From positions 62,001-126,000 of the forward strand of contig UCLB01000027.1 in NCBI GenBank assembly GCA_900473205.1: a stretch of 64,000 bases of DNA, written 5' to 3'. The notes beneath the pieces are model-generated. The model did not search any database. It had not been told where the DNA came from and saw only the letters and a program-made list of their open reading frames with translations. This DNA comes from Hyphomicrobiales bacterium (lineage in GTDB: Bacteria; Pseudomonadota; Alphaproteobacteria; Rhizobiales; Rhizobiaceae). Positions 35,113 to 44,157 of the stretch are shown here, piece after piece. Made by a program: the position numbers and the translations under genes. Numbering within the stretch: the stretch's first letter is position 1; each line of letters starts with the position of its first letter.

Positions 35113-36051
35113 TCATACTATGCTGGCCAGATTGGTGTGCTTGCGAAAGCCGGGAAGGGCCTGCGCGCGCTCTTCCAGCGAATGAATAAAATTTTGGATT
35201 GTTGCGGGCAGTGGTTGCCCCAGTGCGGTCACGACACCCCAGTAGAATGGAATATGAAACGCAAGAGGCAGAACGGCGACACCGTCTATGGGCAGGCCGC
35301 TGATCGTCACCGATTCCACAATGGCGACGCCCAGCCCCGCCCGCGCCAGAGACAGCGAAACATAGGTCGCATTGCTATCGACCACATCCTTCAAAGCGAT
35401 ATTCTGTTTTTGGAATGCCTGTTCTATCCGCATTCTAAGCCGGTATGGATTGGCCGAAGCGATGATGCGGCGTTCTGCAAGATCCTGCGCGGAGACGATG
35501 GTTTTCTGGGCCAGTTCATCACTGGCTGCGACGATGGCGACACAGGGGACTTCGCCGATCCAGTGAACGTCCAGGCCGGGATTATCCACCGGCAGGCTGG
35601 CTATGCCAATGTCTGCGGTGCGCGCAACGACGGCCTGCACGACATTTTCTGATGCCGTGCTTTGCAGATGCACATGTTTTGGAAAATGCGCTTCGGGAAT
35701 ATCTTTCAGGGCCAGCGGCACGAGACTGGCGGCAAGGGCCGGAATGGACGCGATCTCGATTGGCCGTGCCTCGTCGCTCTCAATATTGCGCGCCCTTTCG
35801 CTGATAGTGCGAAGCCCGCCCAGAAACAATTCTGCCTGAGCAAAAAACGCGACGCCCTGTTCCGTGGGCGCGATTCGAGGACCATTGCGGTGAAGCAGAA
35901 CGAAGCCAATCTCCTGTTCCAAATCCTGGATGAGGCGACTGATGACGGGTTGGGATTTTCCGAGCGCTTTGGCAGCGCCTGTCATGCTGCCGATGGACAC
36001 CACCGCGACGAAGGCTTCGAGTTGTCGCGTGTCGAGATACTGCTCTATCAT
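35113..36051 (-). CDS. LysR-family transcriptional regulator
   Basis: A 312-residue LysR-type regulator. The N-terminal winged helix reads LEAFVAVVSIGSMTGAAKALGKSQPVISRLIQDLEQEIGFVLLHRNG, with the usual PTEQG following. The effector domain (about 90-300) is a periplasmic-binding-like fold. The ATG at 36051 follows AAGGTGGCGAA; the ATG at 36096 is a weaker choice. It is transcribed alone toward idhA, with a 150-base gap holding the IolR-like box. No divergent target gene faces it, so its regulon is not evident. Similarity in style is to the group that controls amino-acid or opine-type catabolism, but this is not decisive. Confidence 0.88.
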   Translation of the reverse strand: MIEQYLDTRQLEAFVAVVSIGSMTGAAKALGKSQPVISRLIQDLEQEIGFVLLHRNGPRIAPTEQGVAFFAQAELFLGGLRTISERARNIESDEARPIEIASIPALAASLVPLALKDIPEAHFPKHVHLQSTASENVVQAVVARTADIGIASLPVDNPGLDVHWIGEVPCVAIVAASDELAQKTIVSAQDLAERRIIASANPYRLRMRIEQAFQKQNIALKDVVDSNATYVSLSLARAGLGVAIVESVTISGLPIDGVAVLPLAFHIPFYWGVVTALGQPLPATIQNFIHSLEERAQALPGFRKHTNLASIV

Positions 36052-36174
36052 TTCGCCACCTTCGATGGTCTGGTCGCGATTTTTCGCGTCTGACATGCTT
36101 TATGACAGGTGTCGTGATTTCTGACCATCCGCCTGTGCGTGTGGGCGAGGTGCGTGCTTGTGGATAAGCGGAGC

Positions 36175-36906
36175 TTACTCGTTTTCCTGCGAGGCGAGTT
36201 CCGGCTTGCGGCCTTCGAACAGACGCGAGCGGGAGCCATGCAGGTGCTGGCGCATCAGGCGACGTGCCAGATCAGAATCGCGGTTTCGGATGGCCTCGAA
36301 GATCGCGGCGTGTTCGTCATAGACATGCTGGAGACCAAGAATGGAATTTTTGAGCGAAAGACCGTGGAACTGCATTCCAACGGCGATATGGTCTTTCAGC
36401 GCTTCCATGGCAGTGGAAAAATAGGTGTTGCCGGAAGCCTTGGCGATGGCGAGGTGGAACTGGAAGTCGGCATCTTCACGGTGCCGCTGCCGGTTTGTCG
36501 CTTCTTTAAGTGAAGCCAGCGCGCGGCTAATATGGGCTAGCTCGGGTTCGCCATAGCGCTCGGCGGCACAGGCCGCAGCCTCCGGCTCCACCGTCATACG
36601 GAATTCATAGCAGTTCTGGAGATCGGCAATGTTTTCGAGGGGGCTGAAACCCAGCGCCTGTTTGACGCCGATGCTGCGCACGAAGCTACCAGCACCCTGA
36701 CGTGAATAGACGAGGCCCTTGTCGCGCAGCTTTTTCAGCGCATCGCGCACGATGGGACGGGATACCTCGAACTCGGCGGCAAGGTCATGCTCGGTCGGCA
36801 GGCGCTCGTCATTCTTGTAGGCGCCAGATTTGATGGCATGCTGAAGCCGCTCGTAAACGACGTCGCTCAAACTCTTGCGATGAGAAACCTGTTCTATCGC
36901 CCCCAT
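36175..36906 (-). CDS. GntR-family regulator (FadR/FCD) of the acid-sugar cluster
   Basis: A 243-residue FCD-type GntR regulator. DNA-binding part: SLSDVVYERLQHAIKSGAYKNDERLPTEHDLAAEFEVSRPIVRDALKKLRDKGLVYSRQGAGSFV region (about residues 10-75). FCD part with HREDADFQFHLAIAKASGN and DEHAAIFEAIRNRDSDLARRLMRQHL, including the metal-binding acidic and histidine residues. Starts two bases after the DUF1537 kinase stop, so it is cotranscribed with that gene. It probably represses the acid-sugar cluster and the divergent ABC importer, responding to a sugar-acid intermediate. Confidence 0.88.
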   Translation of the reverse strand: MGAIEQVSHRKSLSDVVYERLQHAIKSGAYKNDERLPTEHDLAAEFEVSRPIVRDALKKLRDKGLVYSRQGAGSFVRSIGVKQALGFSPLENIADLQNCYEFRMTVEPEAAACAAERYGEPELAHISRALASLKEATNRQRHREDADFQFHLAIAKASGNTYFSTAMEALKDHIAVGMQFHGLSLKNSILGLQHVYDEHAAIFEAIRNRDSDLARRLMRQHLHGSRSRLFEGRKPELASQENE

Positions 36907-36908
36907 AT

Positions 36909-37955
36909 CTAAGCCTCGCCTCCTGTTATGGTCTCAGCCAGTCGGAGAAGTGTGTCGTCCGATCCAAAGCCGCCTGATTTGGTAATGTAGAAGCTGCCGT
37001 TATATTCGGCAACGGGTAGACCGGGCAAAGCCTCGCCCGCAAAGCCAAGCAGATGAATGCCCTGATCATCGAAATGCGCTTCTGCCGTCGCACCGCCAGA
37101 CAGCAGGATCGTATCGCCGACACGGGCATATTCTGCAACGCTGGCAGCCAATGCGCTTGCAACCTGCAAGGGGCTGACTTCGGTCTCGGATGGCACGGCC
37201 TGTATGAGTGTGATGGATGAACCGCGATGCTCTTCTGATACCAACGCGGCAACGCCATTTGGCGCAGGAACATAGAGAAGATCAGGATGGGCGGCTTTCA
37301 GCCTTTCGACCTGTGAAAGGGTAATGGGGTCGCGTGAACCGATTGCCATGAGGATTCGCCTGGTGGGGTAAGCGAGGGGGGAAGTATGGCTTTCACCCGC
37401 AATCGCCTTTGCCAGCGAAAGCGCGCCCACCATCATTTCATCTTCCTCAATGGTATTAGCGGCGTAGCGCATGTCTTCCGGGGTTAGCGTGTCTGGAAAC
37501 CGGCATCGGTGCGCCAGCGCTCCCAGGCGTTCTGCAATGGAGATGGGCGTATCCACGCCAAATCCATCGATCATGCCGTTTGAGACGATGCGTCCAAATT
37601 CCGGAATTCCGGGTAGAACGACGGCGCGCTCGAAGGAGAGTGCCGAGAGTTCGGCCTCCAGATTGCCCTTCAGGCGAGAGTCCACCTTCTTGAACAGACG
37701 GATGCCTGGCTTCAGCGCGGCCTTCATGCAGGCGATACGGCTGGCCGCGTCATCAGCCGGAATTTCCCGGCTGCGCGTCGTTAGGGTTATAACGTCTGCA
37801 TCGCTGTCGAGTGCTTCGGCGATGAAGCGATGATCGGCCACAACGGTGACTTTATGGCCGCTGGCAGCGAAGGGTGCTGCGGTGTCCAGCGCGCCCGTCA
37901 AATCGTCTGCAACGATCAGAAGTCTGTTGAAATGCCTGTTCATTGCTGTGGTCAT
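36909..37955 (-). CDS. Four-carbon acid sugar kinase family protein (DUF1537; DtnK/OtnK-like)
   Basis: A 348-residue ATP-dependent kinase of the DUF1537 family, whose characterised members phosphorylate four-carbon sugar acids such as D-threonate, D-erythronate and 3-oxo-tetronates. The N-terminal substrate-binding signature LLIVADDLTGALDTAAPFA and FKKVDSRLKGNLEAEL are clear, as is the C-terminal ATP-binding LLSGGATAEAHFD and KSGGFGSDDTL. It is shorter than most family members (about 420 residues) but both domains are present. With a PdxA2-like gene in the same cluster, D-threonate or D-erythronate 4-kinase activity is the best guess. The start could be the ATG at 37943, since GAGGA lies too close to the one at 37955. 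Confidence 0.85.
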   Translation of the reverse strand: MTTAMNRHFNRLLIVADDLTGALDTAAPFAASGHKVTVVADHRFIAEALDSDADVITLTTRSREIPADDAASRIACMKAALKPGIRLFKKVDSRLKGNLEAELSALSFERAVVLPGIPEFGRIVSNGMIDGFGVDTPISIAERLGALAHRCRFPDTLTPEDMRYAANTIEEDEMMVGALSLAKAIAGESHTSPLAYPTRRILMAIGSRDPITLSQVERLKAAHPDLLYVPAPNGVAALVSEEHRGSSITLIQAVPSETEVSPLQVASALAASVAEYARVGDTILLSGGATAEAHFDDQGIHLLGFAGEALPGLPVAEYNGSFYITKSGGFGSDDTLLRLAETITGGEA

Positions 37956-38015
37956 TCCTCACGTGCAAGCGCGCCAGAATACGGTCGCGGCTGTTTGCGC
38001 CTATCTCTCCACCTG

Positions 38016-38102
38016 CGTCATCCTCGGGCTTGTCCCGAAGATCTATTCCCGTTGCAAACATTGAAACGTTGGCAGATGCTCGGGACAGGCCCGAGCATGA
38101 CG
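38016..38102. repeat. RIME-like intergenic palindromic repeat
   Basis: Two 29-base arms (38016-38044 and 38074-38102) are inverted copies of each other with about four mismatches and share the core TCGGGACA(A/G)GCCCGAG, which is itself partly palindromic. A 29-base spacer separates them. This sequence type is scattered through Rhizobiaceae genomes between genes (RIME-type elements). It lies between the kinase and alcohol dehydrogenase genes, where it could fold in the transcript and alter expression of the downstream kinase and regulator. Confidence 0.75.
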
Positions 38103-38117
38103 ACGGTGGGTATCGCC

Positions 38118-39242
38118 CTAGTAGGCCGCCTTATAAATCGACAACACGTCGTCCACGTCCATGTCGCGGGGGTTGTTGTTCATCAGGCGGCGGATGGCGT
38201 GCGCCTCTTCGGCCCAATTCGCCAGGTCAGCTTCCTGAGCCTTGTGGGCCGAAAGCCGCATTTCCACCCCCAGCGCCTTGCAGAAACCATAGGCTGCTTC
38301 CAGAACGCCTTCCGGCTCCTTGGAAACGGAAAGGCCCAACGCGTCCAGCACCTCGGCGGTCTTATCGACATGCACAGGCACGTTATAGGCCAGCACGTGC
38401 GGGAAGATGATGGCGTTTGCCAGACCGTGGGGCAACCCAAGCCTGGTGCCGAGCGGGTAAGCCAGCGCATGACCGGCAGCCGTGTTGACGGGGCCGAGAC
38501 AAATGCCGCCGTAATAGGAGGCCAGCATCATGCCTGCACGCGCCTCGGTGTCCTTGCCGTTCTGAACGGCGCGCGCCAGATACTTGCCGACAAGGCGGAT
38601 GCCCATGCGGGCATAACCATCGATCAGGTCATGCGCATTGATATTGGTGAAGGCTTCCACGCAATGAGCCATGGCATCGATGCCGGTTGCTGCCGTTACC
38701 GCCGGTGGAACCGACCATGTCAGTTCCGGATCAAGAATGGCGATATCGGCCAGGAGATGCGGGCTTTCGACTGCCTTTTTCGAGTGCGTGCTGCTGTCGG
38801 TAATCAGCGCGCGAATACCGGCTTCGGAACCCGTTCCAGCCGTGGTAGCGATCTGTGCCAGACGCGTGCGCCTGCCAGCAACCTTGTTGGGGCCAACGAC
38901 ATCGTCCAGCGACTGTTCGCCATCCCACAATGCAGCCACCAGTTTTGCGACGTCCAGAACAGAGCCGCCGCCAAGACCGACGACGAGGTCGGGTTTCAGC
39001 GAACGCGCCGCTTCGATGGCCGCATCCAGCGCCTTGTCATCCGGCTCCGGCGGAACATCGGAGAACACTTTGACATCACCGGAAAGCTTCAGCCGGTCTA
39101 CGAAGCCGACCGTATGTTCGGTTGCGATGACCAGCACGCGCTGTGCGCCGTCTGCCCATTCTCCAAGCTTGCCGGAGGCACCTGCGCCGATTTCAAGGCG
39201 CCTGGGTTGATGCAGGGTAATTGGCCGTGCCATGGCATCCAT
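38118..39242 (-). CDS. Iron-containing alcohol dehydrogenase family protein
   Basis: A 374-residue group III (iron-dependent) alcohol dehydrogenase. The NAD-binding GLGGGSVLDVAK is near residue 96, and ATTAGTGSEA follows. The metal site comprises the usual aspartate and histidines in TGIDAMAHCVEAF, LPHGLANAIIFPHVLAYN and a later position. A C-terminal MNNNPRDM is typical of the group. It interconverts an alcohol and an aldehyde or ketone with NAD(P). In this cluster it could reduce a four-carbon aldehyde-acid to the corresponding sugar acid. The ATG at 39242 has AAGGAG seven bases upstream. It follows the DapA-like gene by 11 bases. Confidence 0.88.
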   Translation of the reverse strand: MDAMARPITLHQPRRLEIGAGASGKLGEWADGAQRVLVIATEHTVGFVDRLKLSGDVKVFSDVPPEPDDKALDAAIEAARSLKPDLVVGLGGGSVLDVAKLVAALWDGEQSLDDVVGPNKVAGRRTRLAQIATTAGTGSEAGIRALITDSSTHSKKAVESPHLLADIAILDPELTWSVPPAVTAATGIDAMAHCVEAFTNINAHDLIDGYARMGIRLVGKYLARAVQNGKDTEARAGMMLASYYGGICLGPVNTAAGHALAYPLGTRLGLPHGLANAIIFPHVLAYNVPVHVDKTAEVLDALGLSVSKEPEGVLEAAYGFCKALGVEMRLSAHKAQEADLANWAEEAHAIRRLMNNNPRDMDVDDVLSIYKAAY

Positions 39243-39253
39243 GAGCCCGCTCC

Positions 39254-40168
39254 TTATTGGTTTTCAAGCGCGTCCATGCGCGCCCAGACGGTTTCTCGTT
39301 CCGCATCGGAAAGCTCGATGAGGGGAGGATGCACCCGAAGCCAGCCATCATCGCCACGACGCTTGGCGACCATGGCCTTGACGGTGGGAAGCTGCACATA
39401 GGTGTTGGTCAGTTCACGCCATGCAACGATGCGATCTTGAGCAGCTTTGACCACCGCTTCCTTGCCAGCGACGTTCCAGTTGTCGAAAACTATGCGCAGA
39501 TCGGACGCGACGAGGTTGGAGCTGGCAGTAATGCAGCCTGCACCACCCACTTGCAGTAGTGGCAACAGCACAGGGTCGGCACCGGCCAGAACGCCGAAGC
39601 CGGGGAAGGCGGCGACCATGGCCTTCATGTTTTCCAGATCACCCGAGCTGTCCTTGATTCCGACGAAAACGCCGGGGAAATCATTGCGCAGGCGGGCGAT
39701 GACATCGTGAGGAATGGCAACGCCGGACACTTGCGGAATGTGGTAGAGAATGACCTTCAGGCGGTTATCCTTCACACCTTCGACCACCTTGGCATAGGCG
39801 CGGTAAATACCCTCCGCGCTCACACCCTTGTAGTAAAATGGCGGAAGCAGCACCACGGCGGGTACACCGGCCTCAACCGCATGGCGGGTCAGTTCGACAG
39901 TGTCGGAAACGGCTGTCTGGGCCGTGCCGGGCAAAAGCTTCTGCGCGGGAACGCCGCCTGCAATCGCCTTTTCCAGAATGTCCATGCGCTGTTTCAGACC
40001 GAAGGAATTGGCCTCGCCGGTGGTGCCGAGAAGCGCCACGCCATCGCAGCCTTCTTCGATCAGCGCCTTGCAATGGGCGGTGAACAGGCGGAAATCCGGC
40101 GTGCCATCTGCGGCGATGGCAGTGGTTGCGGCGGAATAGACGCCGCTGATTTCAAAGGTTTCAGCCAT
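39254..40168 (-). CDS. DapA-family pyruvate aldolase/lyase
   Basis: A 304-residue member of the DHDPS/N-acetylneuraminate lyase family, class I TIM-barrel enzymes that form a Schiff base with pyruvate. The GTTGEANSF motif (family GTTGE) is near residue 48, the tyrosine segment [11 protein letters not shown] near 137 and the Schiff-base lysine segment [11 protein letters not shown] near 166. It is not a biosynthetic dapA by context; it sits in a catabolic cluster with a sialidase-like protein, PdxA2 and an alcohol dehydrogenase. It would cleave a 3-deoxy-2-keto acid into pyruvate and an aldehyde. The ATG at 40168 follows AGGAAAGAAG and overlaps the pdxA2 end by eight bases. Confidence 0.87.
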   Translation of the reverse strand: MAETFEISGVYSAATTAIAADGTPDFRLFTAHCKALIEEGCDGVALLGTTGEANSFGLKQRMDILEKAIAGGVPAQKLLPGTAQTAVSDTVELTRHAVEAGVPAVVLLPPFYYKGVSAEGIYRAYAKVVEGVKDNRLKVILYHIPQVSGVAIPHDVIARLRNDFPGVFVGIKDSSGDLENMKAMVAAFPGFGVLAGADPVLLPLLQVGGAGCITASSNLVASDLRIVFDNWNVAGKEAVVKAAQDRIVAWRELTNTYVQLPTVKAMVAKRRGDDGWLRVHPPLIELSDAERETVWARMDALENQ

Positions 40169-41120
40169 TGTTCTTCTTCTTTCCTGCAATCAGCTTGCGG
40201 GCATAGGCAATGGCCGCATTCATGTTGACGTGGTTGGCCTTGCCCGTTCCGGCGATGTCGAAGGCGGTGCCATGATCGACCGAGGTGCGGTCGATGGGCA
40301 GGCCGACGGAGACGTTGACGGCGGTGTCGAAGGCGACCAGCTTGATGGGGATGTGTCCCTGATCGTGATATTGGGCGATAACCAGATCAAAACCGCCCTG
40401 ATAGGCGCGATGATAGACGGTGTCGGCGGAAATGGGACCATAGACATCGATGCCTTCAGCGCGTGCCTGCGCGACCGCAGGTGCGATGAATTCATCGTCT
40501 TCCGTACCGAACAGACCGTTTTCGCCGCAATGGGGATTGATGCCGGCCACCGCGATCTTTGGCTTGTCGTAGCCGATGCGCTTGAGGTGGTCGTTGCCAG
40601 CGCGGATGGTCGCCAGAATGCGCTCAGGTTTAGCGCGGCTGATGGCGTCCTTCAAGGAGACATGGGTGGAAACATGGATGACCTTGAGGCGGTCTGATGC
40701 CAGCAGCATGAAGGCGGATTTGGAGCCGGTAAGCGATGTCAGCATTCCGGTATGGCCATCATAATGGTGGCCTGCGGAGTTCAGCGCCTCCTTGTTGATC
40801 GGCGCCGTGACGATGCAGCCGATTTTGCCAGCGGTTGCGGCTTTGACAGCGCTATCGATAAAGCGGAACGAGGCATCACCGGAGACGGCGCTGAGCTTGC
40901 CCCATTCGACCGGTGCCCCTTCGATGTCGATGTTTTCGACAAGGCCGGTGAGGTCCAGATCGGAGCCTAGTGCGGTGCGGGCGGCTTCAAGCTGCTTGAG
41001 GTTACCGAAGACACGGGTATTGGCCCGGTCTTCCGCGCTCATTTCGGCGATTGCCTTGATGGTGATTTCGGGGCCGACGCCAGCCGGATCGCCCATGGTT
41101 ATGCCAACGATATCGCTCAT
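40161..41120 (-). CDS. PdxA2-like 4-phospho-sugar-acid dehydrogenase
   Basis: A 319-residue member of the PdxA family (4-hydroxythreonine-4-phosphate dehydrogenase). [18 protein letters not shown] opens the protein. Metal-binding histidines are in [23 protein letters not shown] and [14 protein letters not shown], and a lysine/arginine phosphate site is present. Family members next to DUF1537 kinases (PdxA2) oxidise and decarboxylate 4-phospho-D-threonate or -erythronate to dihydroxyacetone phosphate instead of serving vitamin B6 synthesis. That neighbour is present here, so PdxA2 is the better call. Its ATG overlaps the stop of the sialidase-like gene by four bases. Confidence 0.87.
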   Translation of the reverse strand: MSDIVGITMGDPAGVGPEITIKAIAEMSAEDRANTRVFGNLKQLEAARTALGSDLDLTGLVENIDIEGAPVEWGKLSAVSGDASFRFIDSAVKAATAGKIGCIVTAPINKEALNSAGHHYDGHTGMLTSLTGSKSAFMLLASDRLKVIHVSTHVSLKDAISRAKPERILATIRAGNDHLKRIGYDKPKIAVAGINPHCGENGLFGTEDDEFIAPAVAQARAEGIDVYGPISADTVYHRAYQGGFDLVIAQYHDQGHIPIKLVAFDTAVNVSVGLPIDRTSVDHGTAFDIAGTGKANHVNMNAAIAYARKLIAGKKKNNG

Positions 41121-42289
41121 GCGTTTTCTCCGTCGATCCAGCCCTTGTCGAGGCGGACATATTTGATGGCACGTCGATGGTAGGTATAGGCGAGGTGCAG
41201 CGCACCATCCTTGCCTTCCACGAGCGCGGGGTAGGACATTTCCTTGTTGCGGCCATCCACCGAATTGTTGGACAGGCAGGTGCCGGGGCCATCTTCAACT
41301 ATGCGCCGCTGCGGGAAGCTCTTGCCGCCATCCGTGGAGACGCACAGCGTAACCGGTGCACGTGGCACGCCCCAGATGGGCGTAATGCCGCCTTCCGCAT
41401 TAGGCCGGTGGTCGTCTTCGCCCAATTCATCGTACAGCGACTCTCGCCGTGCGTCGGATGTGGCTGCTGAGACCGGGTTGCACAGCAGCGCAACACGGCC
41501 ATCGGCCAGACGCGTGGCGGCAATGGAGGAATTGTTGTTGGGCACATCGGTGGCCACAGGCGCAGACCAGCTGCGACCGCCATCATGGCTTTCCGTGCGA
41601 TAGACGAAATCTGACTGGCGGCGGCGGAAAAAGGCGGCCATCTCCTGACCGTCCAGCGGCACGATGGTCATGTGTACGCAGCCAAAACTATCCGGCACTT
41701 CCGTCACGGACCATGTCTTGCCCTCATCTTTGCTGACGGCAACGGCTGCGGTGTCATGTGTGCCGGTCCATTTCGCGCCGGGGCGGGGATTGCACAGAAA
41801 CAGTGGCAGCATCCAAGCGCCGTCATCACGGCGCACGATGGTCGCGCGAATGAAGGTGCCATTGGCGAGGCCGATATCGCGCGCCGGGCCGGAAGTGATC
41901 TTGCCGTTTTCAAACGCAAGATCATGCGCCATCACGCGGCTCTCATCCTGATTGCCGGAAGGCTGCGCCGTGTGGAAAAGCGCAATCTTGCCATCGGGCC
42001 TGACGAAAATCATCGGGTTCTGTTCGGAGCGCTCTTCATCATGGCTCGCCAAAGCGGCCTGCGACCAGGTGTCTGTACCATCGCCCAGAGTGGAAATGTG
42101 AATGGAAATATCGGACTTGCCTTCCAGCGTGCCGCCAAACCAAGCGCAGGCCAGTGTGCCATCCGGCAGGAAGCTCAAAAATGCCGCGTGGTTCTGGATT
42201 TTCAGTGAAGGCAGGTAAGCCTCTTTGCGTCCTTCGCCTGCCGCAAAAAGATGCCCATCCATCTTTGCCGCAATCTCTTCAGGCGTCAT
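41117..42289 (-). CDS. Sialidase-like BNR/Asp-box protein, cytoplasmic
   Basis: A 390-residue six-bladed propeller protein of the BNR/sialidase-like family. Three Asp-box motifs (S/H-x-D-x-G-x-[ST]-[WF]) are visible: SKDEGKTWS (about residue 188), SHDGGRSWS (about 234) and STDGGKSFP (about 319). The blade [27 protein letters not shown] and [18 protein letters not shown] are typical of the uncharacterised sialidase-like group. There is no signal peptide, so it should act in the cytoplasm on imported oligosaccharides. First gene of the minus-strand cluster, divergent from the ABC importer. Its specificity is unknown; removal of a 3-deoxy-2-ulosonic acid is proposed because a DapA-like lyase and C4-acid enzymes follow. 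Confidence 0.82.
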   Translation of the reverse strand: MTPEEIAAKMDGHLFAAGEGRKEAYLPSLKIQNHAAFLSFLPDGTLACAWFGGTLEGKSDISIHISTLGDGTDTWSQAALASHDEERSEQNPMIFVRPDGKIALFHTAQPSGNQDESRVMAHDLAFENGKITSGPARDIGLANGTFIRATIVRRDDGAWMLPLFLCNPRPGAKWTGTHDTAAVAVSKDEGKTWSVTEVPDSFGCVHMTIVPLDGQEMAAFFRRRQSDFVYRTESHDGGRSWSAPVATDVPNNNSSIAATRLADGRVALLCNPVSAATSDARRESLYDELGEDDHRPNAEGGITPIWGVPRAPVTLCVSTDGGKSFPQRRIVEDGPGTCLSNNSVDGRNKEMSYPALVEGKDGALHLAYTYHRRAIKYVRLDKGWIDGENA

Positions 42290-42345
42290 AAATTTCCTCC
42301 CGTCACATCAGTTATTAACAGGGATAATCCGCCTGCAAACAAATG

Positions 42346-42355
42346 TTGTCAAGTT
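42346..42355. promoter_or_regulatory. Candidate operator half-site A, divergent acid-sugar/ABC region
   Basis: TTGTCAAGTT lies 57 bases before the sialidase-like gene. An inverted copy (site B) lies 119 bases away. The two matching copies suggest a regulator, possibly the cluster's GntR protein, acting on both directions. The remaining region 42290-42577 is very AT-rich. Confidence 0.35.
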
Positions 42356-42464
42356 GGAGTGGTTCGTAATTTGTCGTAATCAATTTGTGTTATCTATAAA
42401 TAAATCAATAAAAACAATGTTATATAGAAATTATTGAGCGCGATTTTTATTTGTTGTCGATGTT

Positions 42465-42474
42465 AAGTTGACAA
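42465..42474. promoter_or_regulatory. Candidate operator half-site B, divergent acid-sugar/ABC region
   Basis: AAGTTGACAA is the inverted copy of site A (nine of ten bases) and lies about 105 bases before the binding-protein gene of the importer. Confidence 0.35.
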
Positions 42475-42577
42475 ATTATGCCCTTTGATCCAAGTTTGCA
42501 TCAGTTAATGTGAGGAGCATCGACGAGCGGTCGCACGCTTTCAATAGCGCGACGCTGTTTCATCAGGGAGGAAAGTT

Positions 42578-44086
42578 ATGACAAGCAAAACATTGCTCAT
42601 CGGCGCGCTCTTGGCCGCCTCGTCAATTACGCCCAGCTACGCGCAAAGTGCGGGTAAGGATGTGACGATCGTTCTGGACGAGGAAGTCGATCTGGTCGAG
42701 CCGTGCATGGCCACGCGCTCGAATATCGGCCGCATCGTTCTGCAGAATATTTCCGAGACGCTGACCGAGCTGGATGTGCGCAACAACAAGGGCCTTCAGC
42801 CGCGTCTGGCCGAAAAGTGGGAGGAGGCAAAGCCGGGCACCTGGCGCTTCCATCTGCGCAAGAGCGCGAAATTCTCCGATGGCTCCGCTTTTGATGCGGG
42901 CGATGTGAAATACTCCATCGAACGCGCGATGAGCAGCAAGCTTTCCTGCGAAACGCCGCGCTATTTCGGCGAGACCAAAATTTCCGCCAATGTCGTTGAC
43001 GATAACACCATCGACATCACCGCAGATCCGGCCCAGCCGATCCTGCCGCTGCTGATGACGCTCATCACCATCGTTCCCTCGGAAACGCCGATGGAATTCA
43101 CCCGCAATCCTATCGGCACCGGCCCTTACAAGCTGACCGAATGGAAGGCTGGCCAGAACATCACGCTGGAGCGTCGCAGCGATTATTGGGGCAAGGCGCC
43201 GGATGTTGCCAAGGCGACCTATGTGTTCCGTGGCGACCCATCCGTTCGTGCTGCCATGGTCAAGGCAGGCGAGGCTGATCTGGCACCCAATATTTCCGAG
43301 CTGGACGCCACGGACGCGAAGATCGATTTCAACTATCTGAACTCCGAAACCTTCTACATGCGCGTCGATACCTCCATCAAGCCGCTGGATGACGTGCGGG
43401 TTCGCAAGGCGCTCAACATGGCGCTGGATCGCGATGCCTTCATCGGCACGCTTCTGCCCAAGGGTGCTCTCAAGGCTGTTGCCATGGTGCCTCCAAGCAC
43501 GATTGGCTGGAACCCGGATGTAAAGCCGCTGCCGTTTGATCTGGAAGGTGCCAAGAAGCTGCTCGCAGAAGCGAAGGCGGATGGTGTGCCTGTCGATACG
43601 CCGATTACCATCGTTGGACGGACCAACAATTTCCCGAACGTCGTGGAAGTGCTGGAAGCCGCACAGCAGATGTTCGAGGCCGCTGGCTTCAAGATCAAGC
43701 TTCAGATGTATGAAGTGGCGGAGTTCGAAAAGCAGTATTCCAAGCCTTACCCGGAAAATCGTGGTCCGCAGCTCGTTGCTGCCCAGCACGACAACTCTCG
43801 CGGCGATCCTGTCTTCTCGATGTATTTCAAGTACGATAGCAAGGGCCGTCAGTCCGGCATTGCCAATCCCGAAGTCGATAAGATGATTACGGATGCGACC
43901 GCTGCCACCGGCGACAAGCGTGTGGAAGACTGGAAGAAGCTCATCGCCTACCTTTATAATGATGAAGTTGCCGATGTTCTGATGTTCCACATGGTCGGCT
44001 TTGCCCGCGTCAACCCGCGCATCGCATTCACCCCCACCATCGCGACAAACTCGCAGCTGCAGCTTTCTGAAATCAGCTTCAAGTAA
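42578..44086 (+). CDS. ABC transporter substrate-binding protein, Dpp/Opp family
   Basis: A 502-residue periplasmic binding protein of the dipeptide/oligopeptide (family 5) class. A signal peptide of about 22 residues ends in PSYAQS. Family motifs: LQPRLAEKWEEAKPGTWRFHLRKSAKFSDGSAFDAGDVKYSIERA (about 70-120) and NPIGTGPYKLTEWKAGQNITLERRSDYWG (about 180-210). GGAGGAAAG precedes the ATG. First gene of a four-gene importer operon, divergent from the acid-sugar cluster. In Rhizobiales this class also carries sugars and oligosaccharides, so it may import the substrate of the sialidase-like protein. Confidence 0.9.
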   Translation: MTSKTLLIGALLAASSITPSYAQSAGKDVTIVLDEEVDLVEPCMATRSNIGRIVLQNISETLTELDVRNNKGLQPRLAEKWEEAKPGTWRFHLRKSAKFSDGSAFDAGDVKYSIERAMSSKLSCETPRYFGETKISANVVDDNTIDITADPAQPILPLLMTLITIVPSETPMEFTRNPIGTGPYKLTEWKAGQNITLERRSDYWGKAPDVAKATYVFRGDPSVRAAMVKAGEADLAPNISELDATDAKIDFNYLNSETFYMRVDTSIKPLDDVRVRKALNMALDRDAFIGTLLPKGALKAVAMVPPSTIGWNPDVKPLPFDLEGAKKLLAEAKADGVPVDTPITIVGRTNNFPNVVEVLEAAQQMFEAAGFKIKLQMYEVAEFEKQYSKPYPENRGPQLVAAQHDNSRGDPVFSMYFKYDSKGRQSGIANPEVDKMITDATAATGDKRVEDWKKLIAYLYNDEVADVLMFHMVGFARVNPRIAFTPTIATNSQLQLSEISFK

Positions 44087-44107
44087 TCCGTCGCAATCAG
44101 CCAATCG

Positions 44108-44136
44108 GAAAAGGCGGAATTCCTCTCCGCCTTTTC
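44108..44136 (+). terminator. Intercistronic hairpin after the binding-protein gene
   Basis: GAAAAGGCGGA / TCCGCCTTTTC is a perfect 11-bp stem with a 7-base loop, 22 bases after the binding-protein stop and 22 before the permease start. Such hairpins usually let the binding protein be made in excess, by partial termination or by protecting the upstream message. Confidence 0.6.
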
Positions 44137-44157
44137 TCCATCACCGGAGAAAGTTCG

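Noticed and set aside
39254..40168. Lysine-pathway dapA
   Set aside because: Family motifs alone cannot decide, but the catabolic operon context and atypical GTTGEANSF and YHIP motifs argue against it.
40161..41120. Biosynthetic pdxA of vitamin B6
   Set aside because: The gene is embedded in a catabolic operon with a DUF1537 kinase, the usual setting of PdxA2; no ksgA or surA neighbour of true pdxA is present.
36175..42289. Sialic acid catabolic operon (nan)
   Set aside because: A DapA/NanA-family lyase and a sialidase-like gene are present, but nanK, nanE, nagA and nagB are missing. The C4-acid kinase and PdxA2 would be unexplained.
42623..44104. 493-residue minus-strand frame
   Set aside because: Antisense to the Dpp-type binding-protein gene, which has a clear signal peptide and family motifs.
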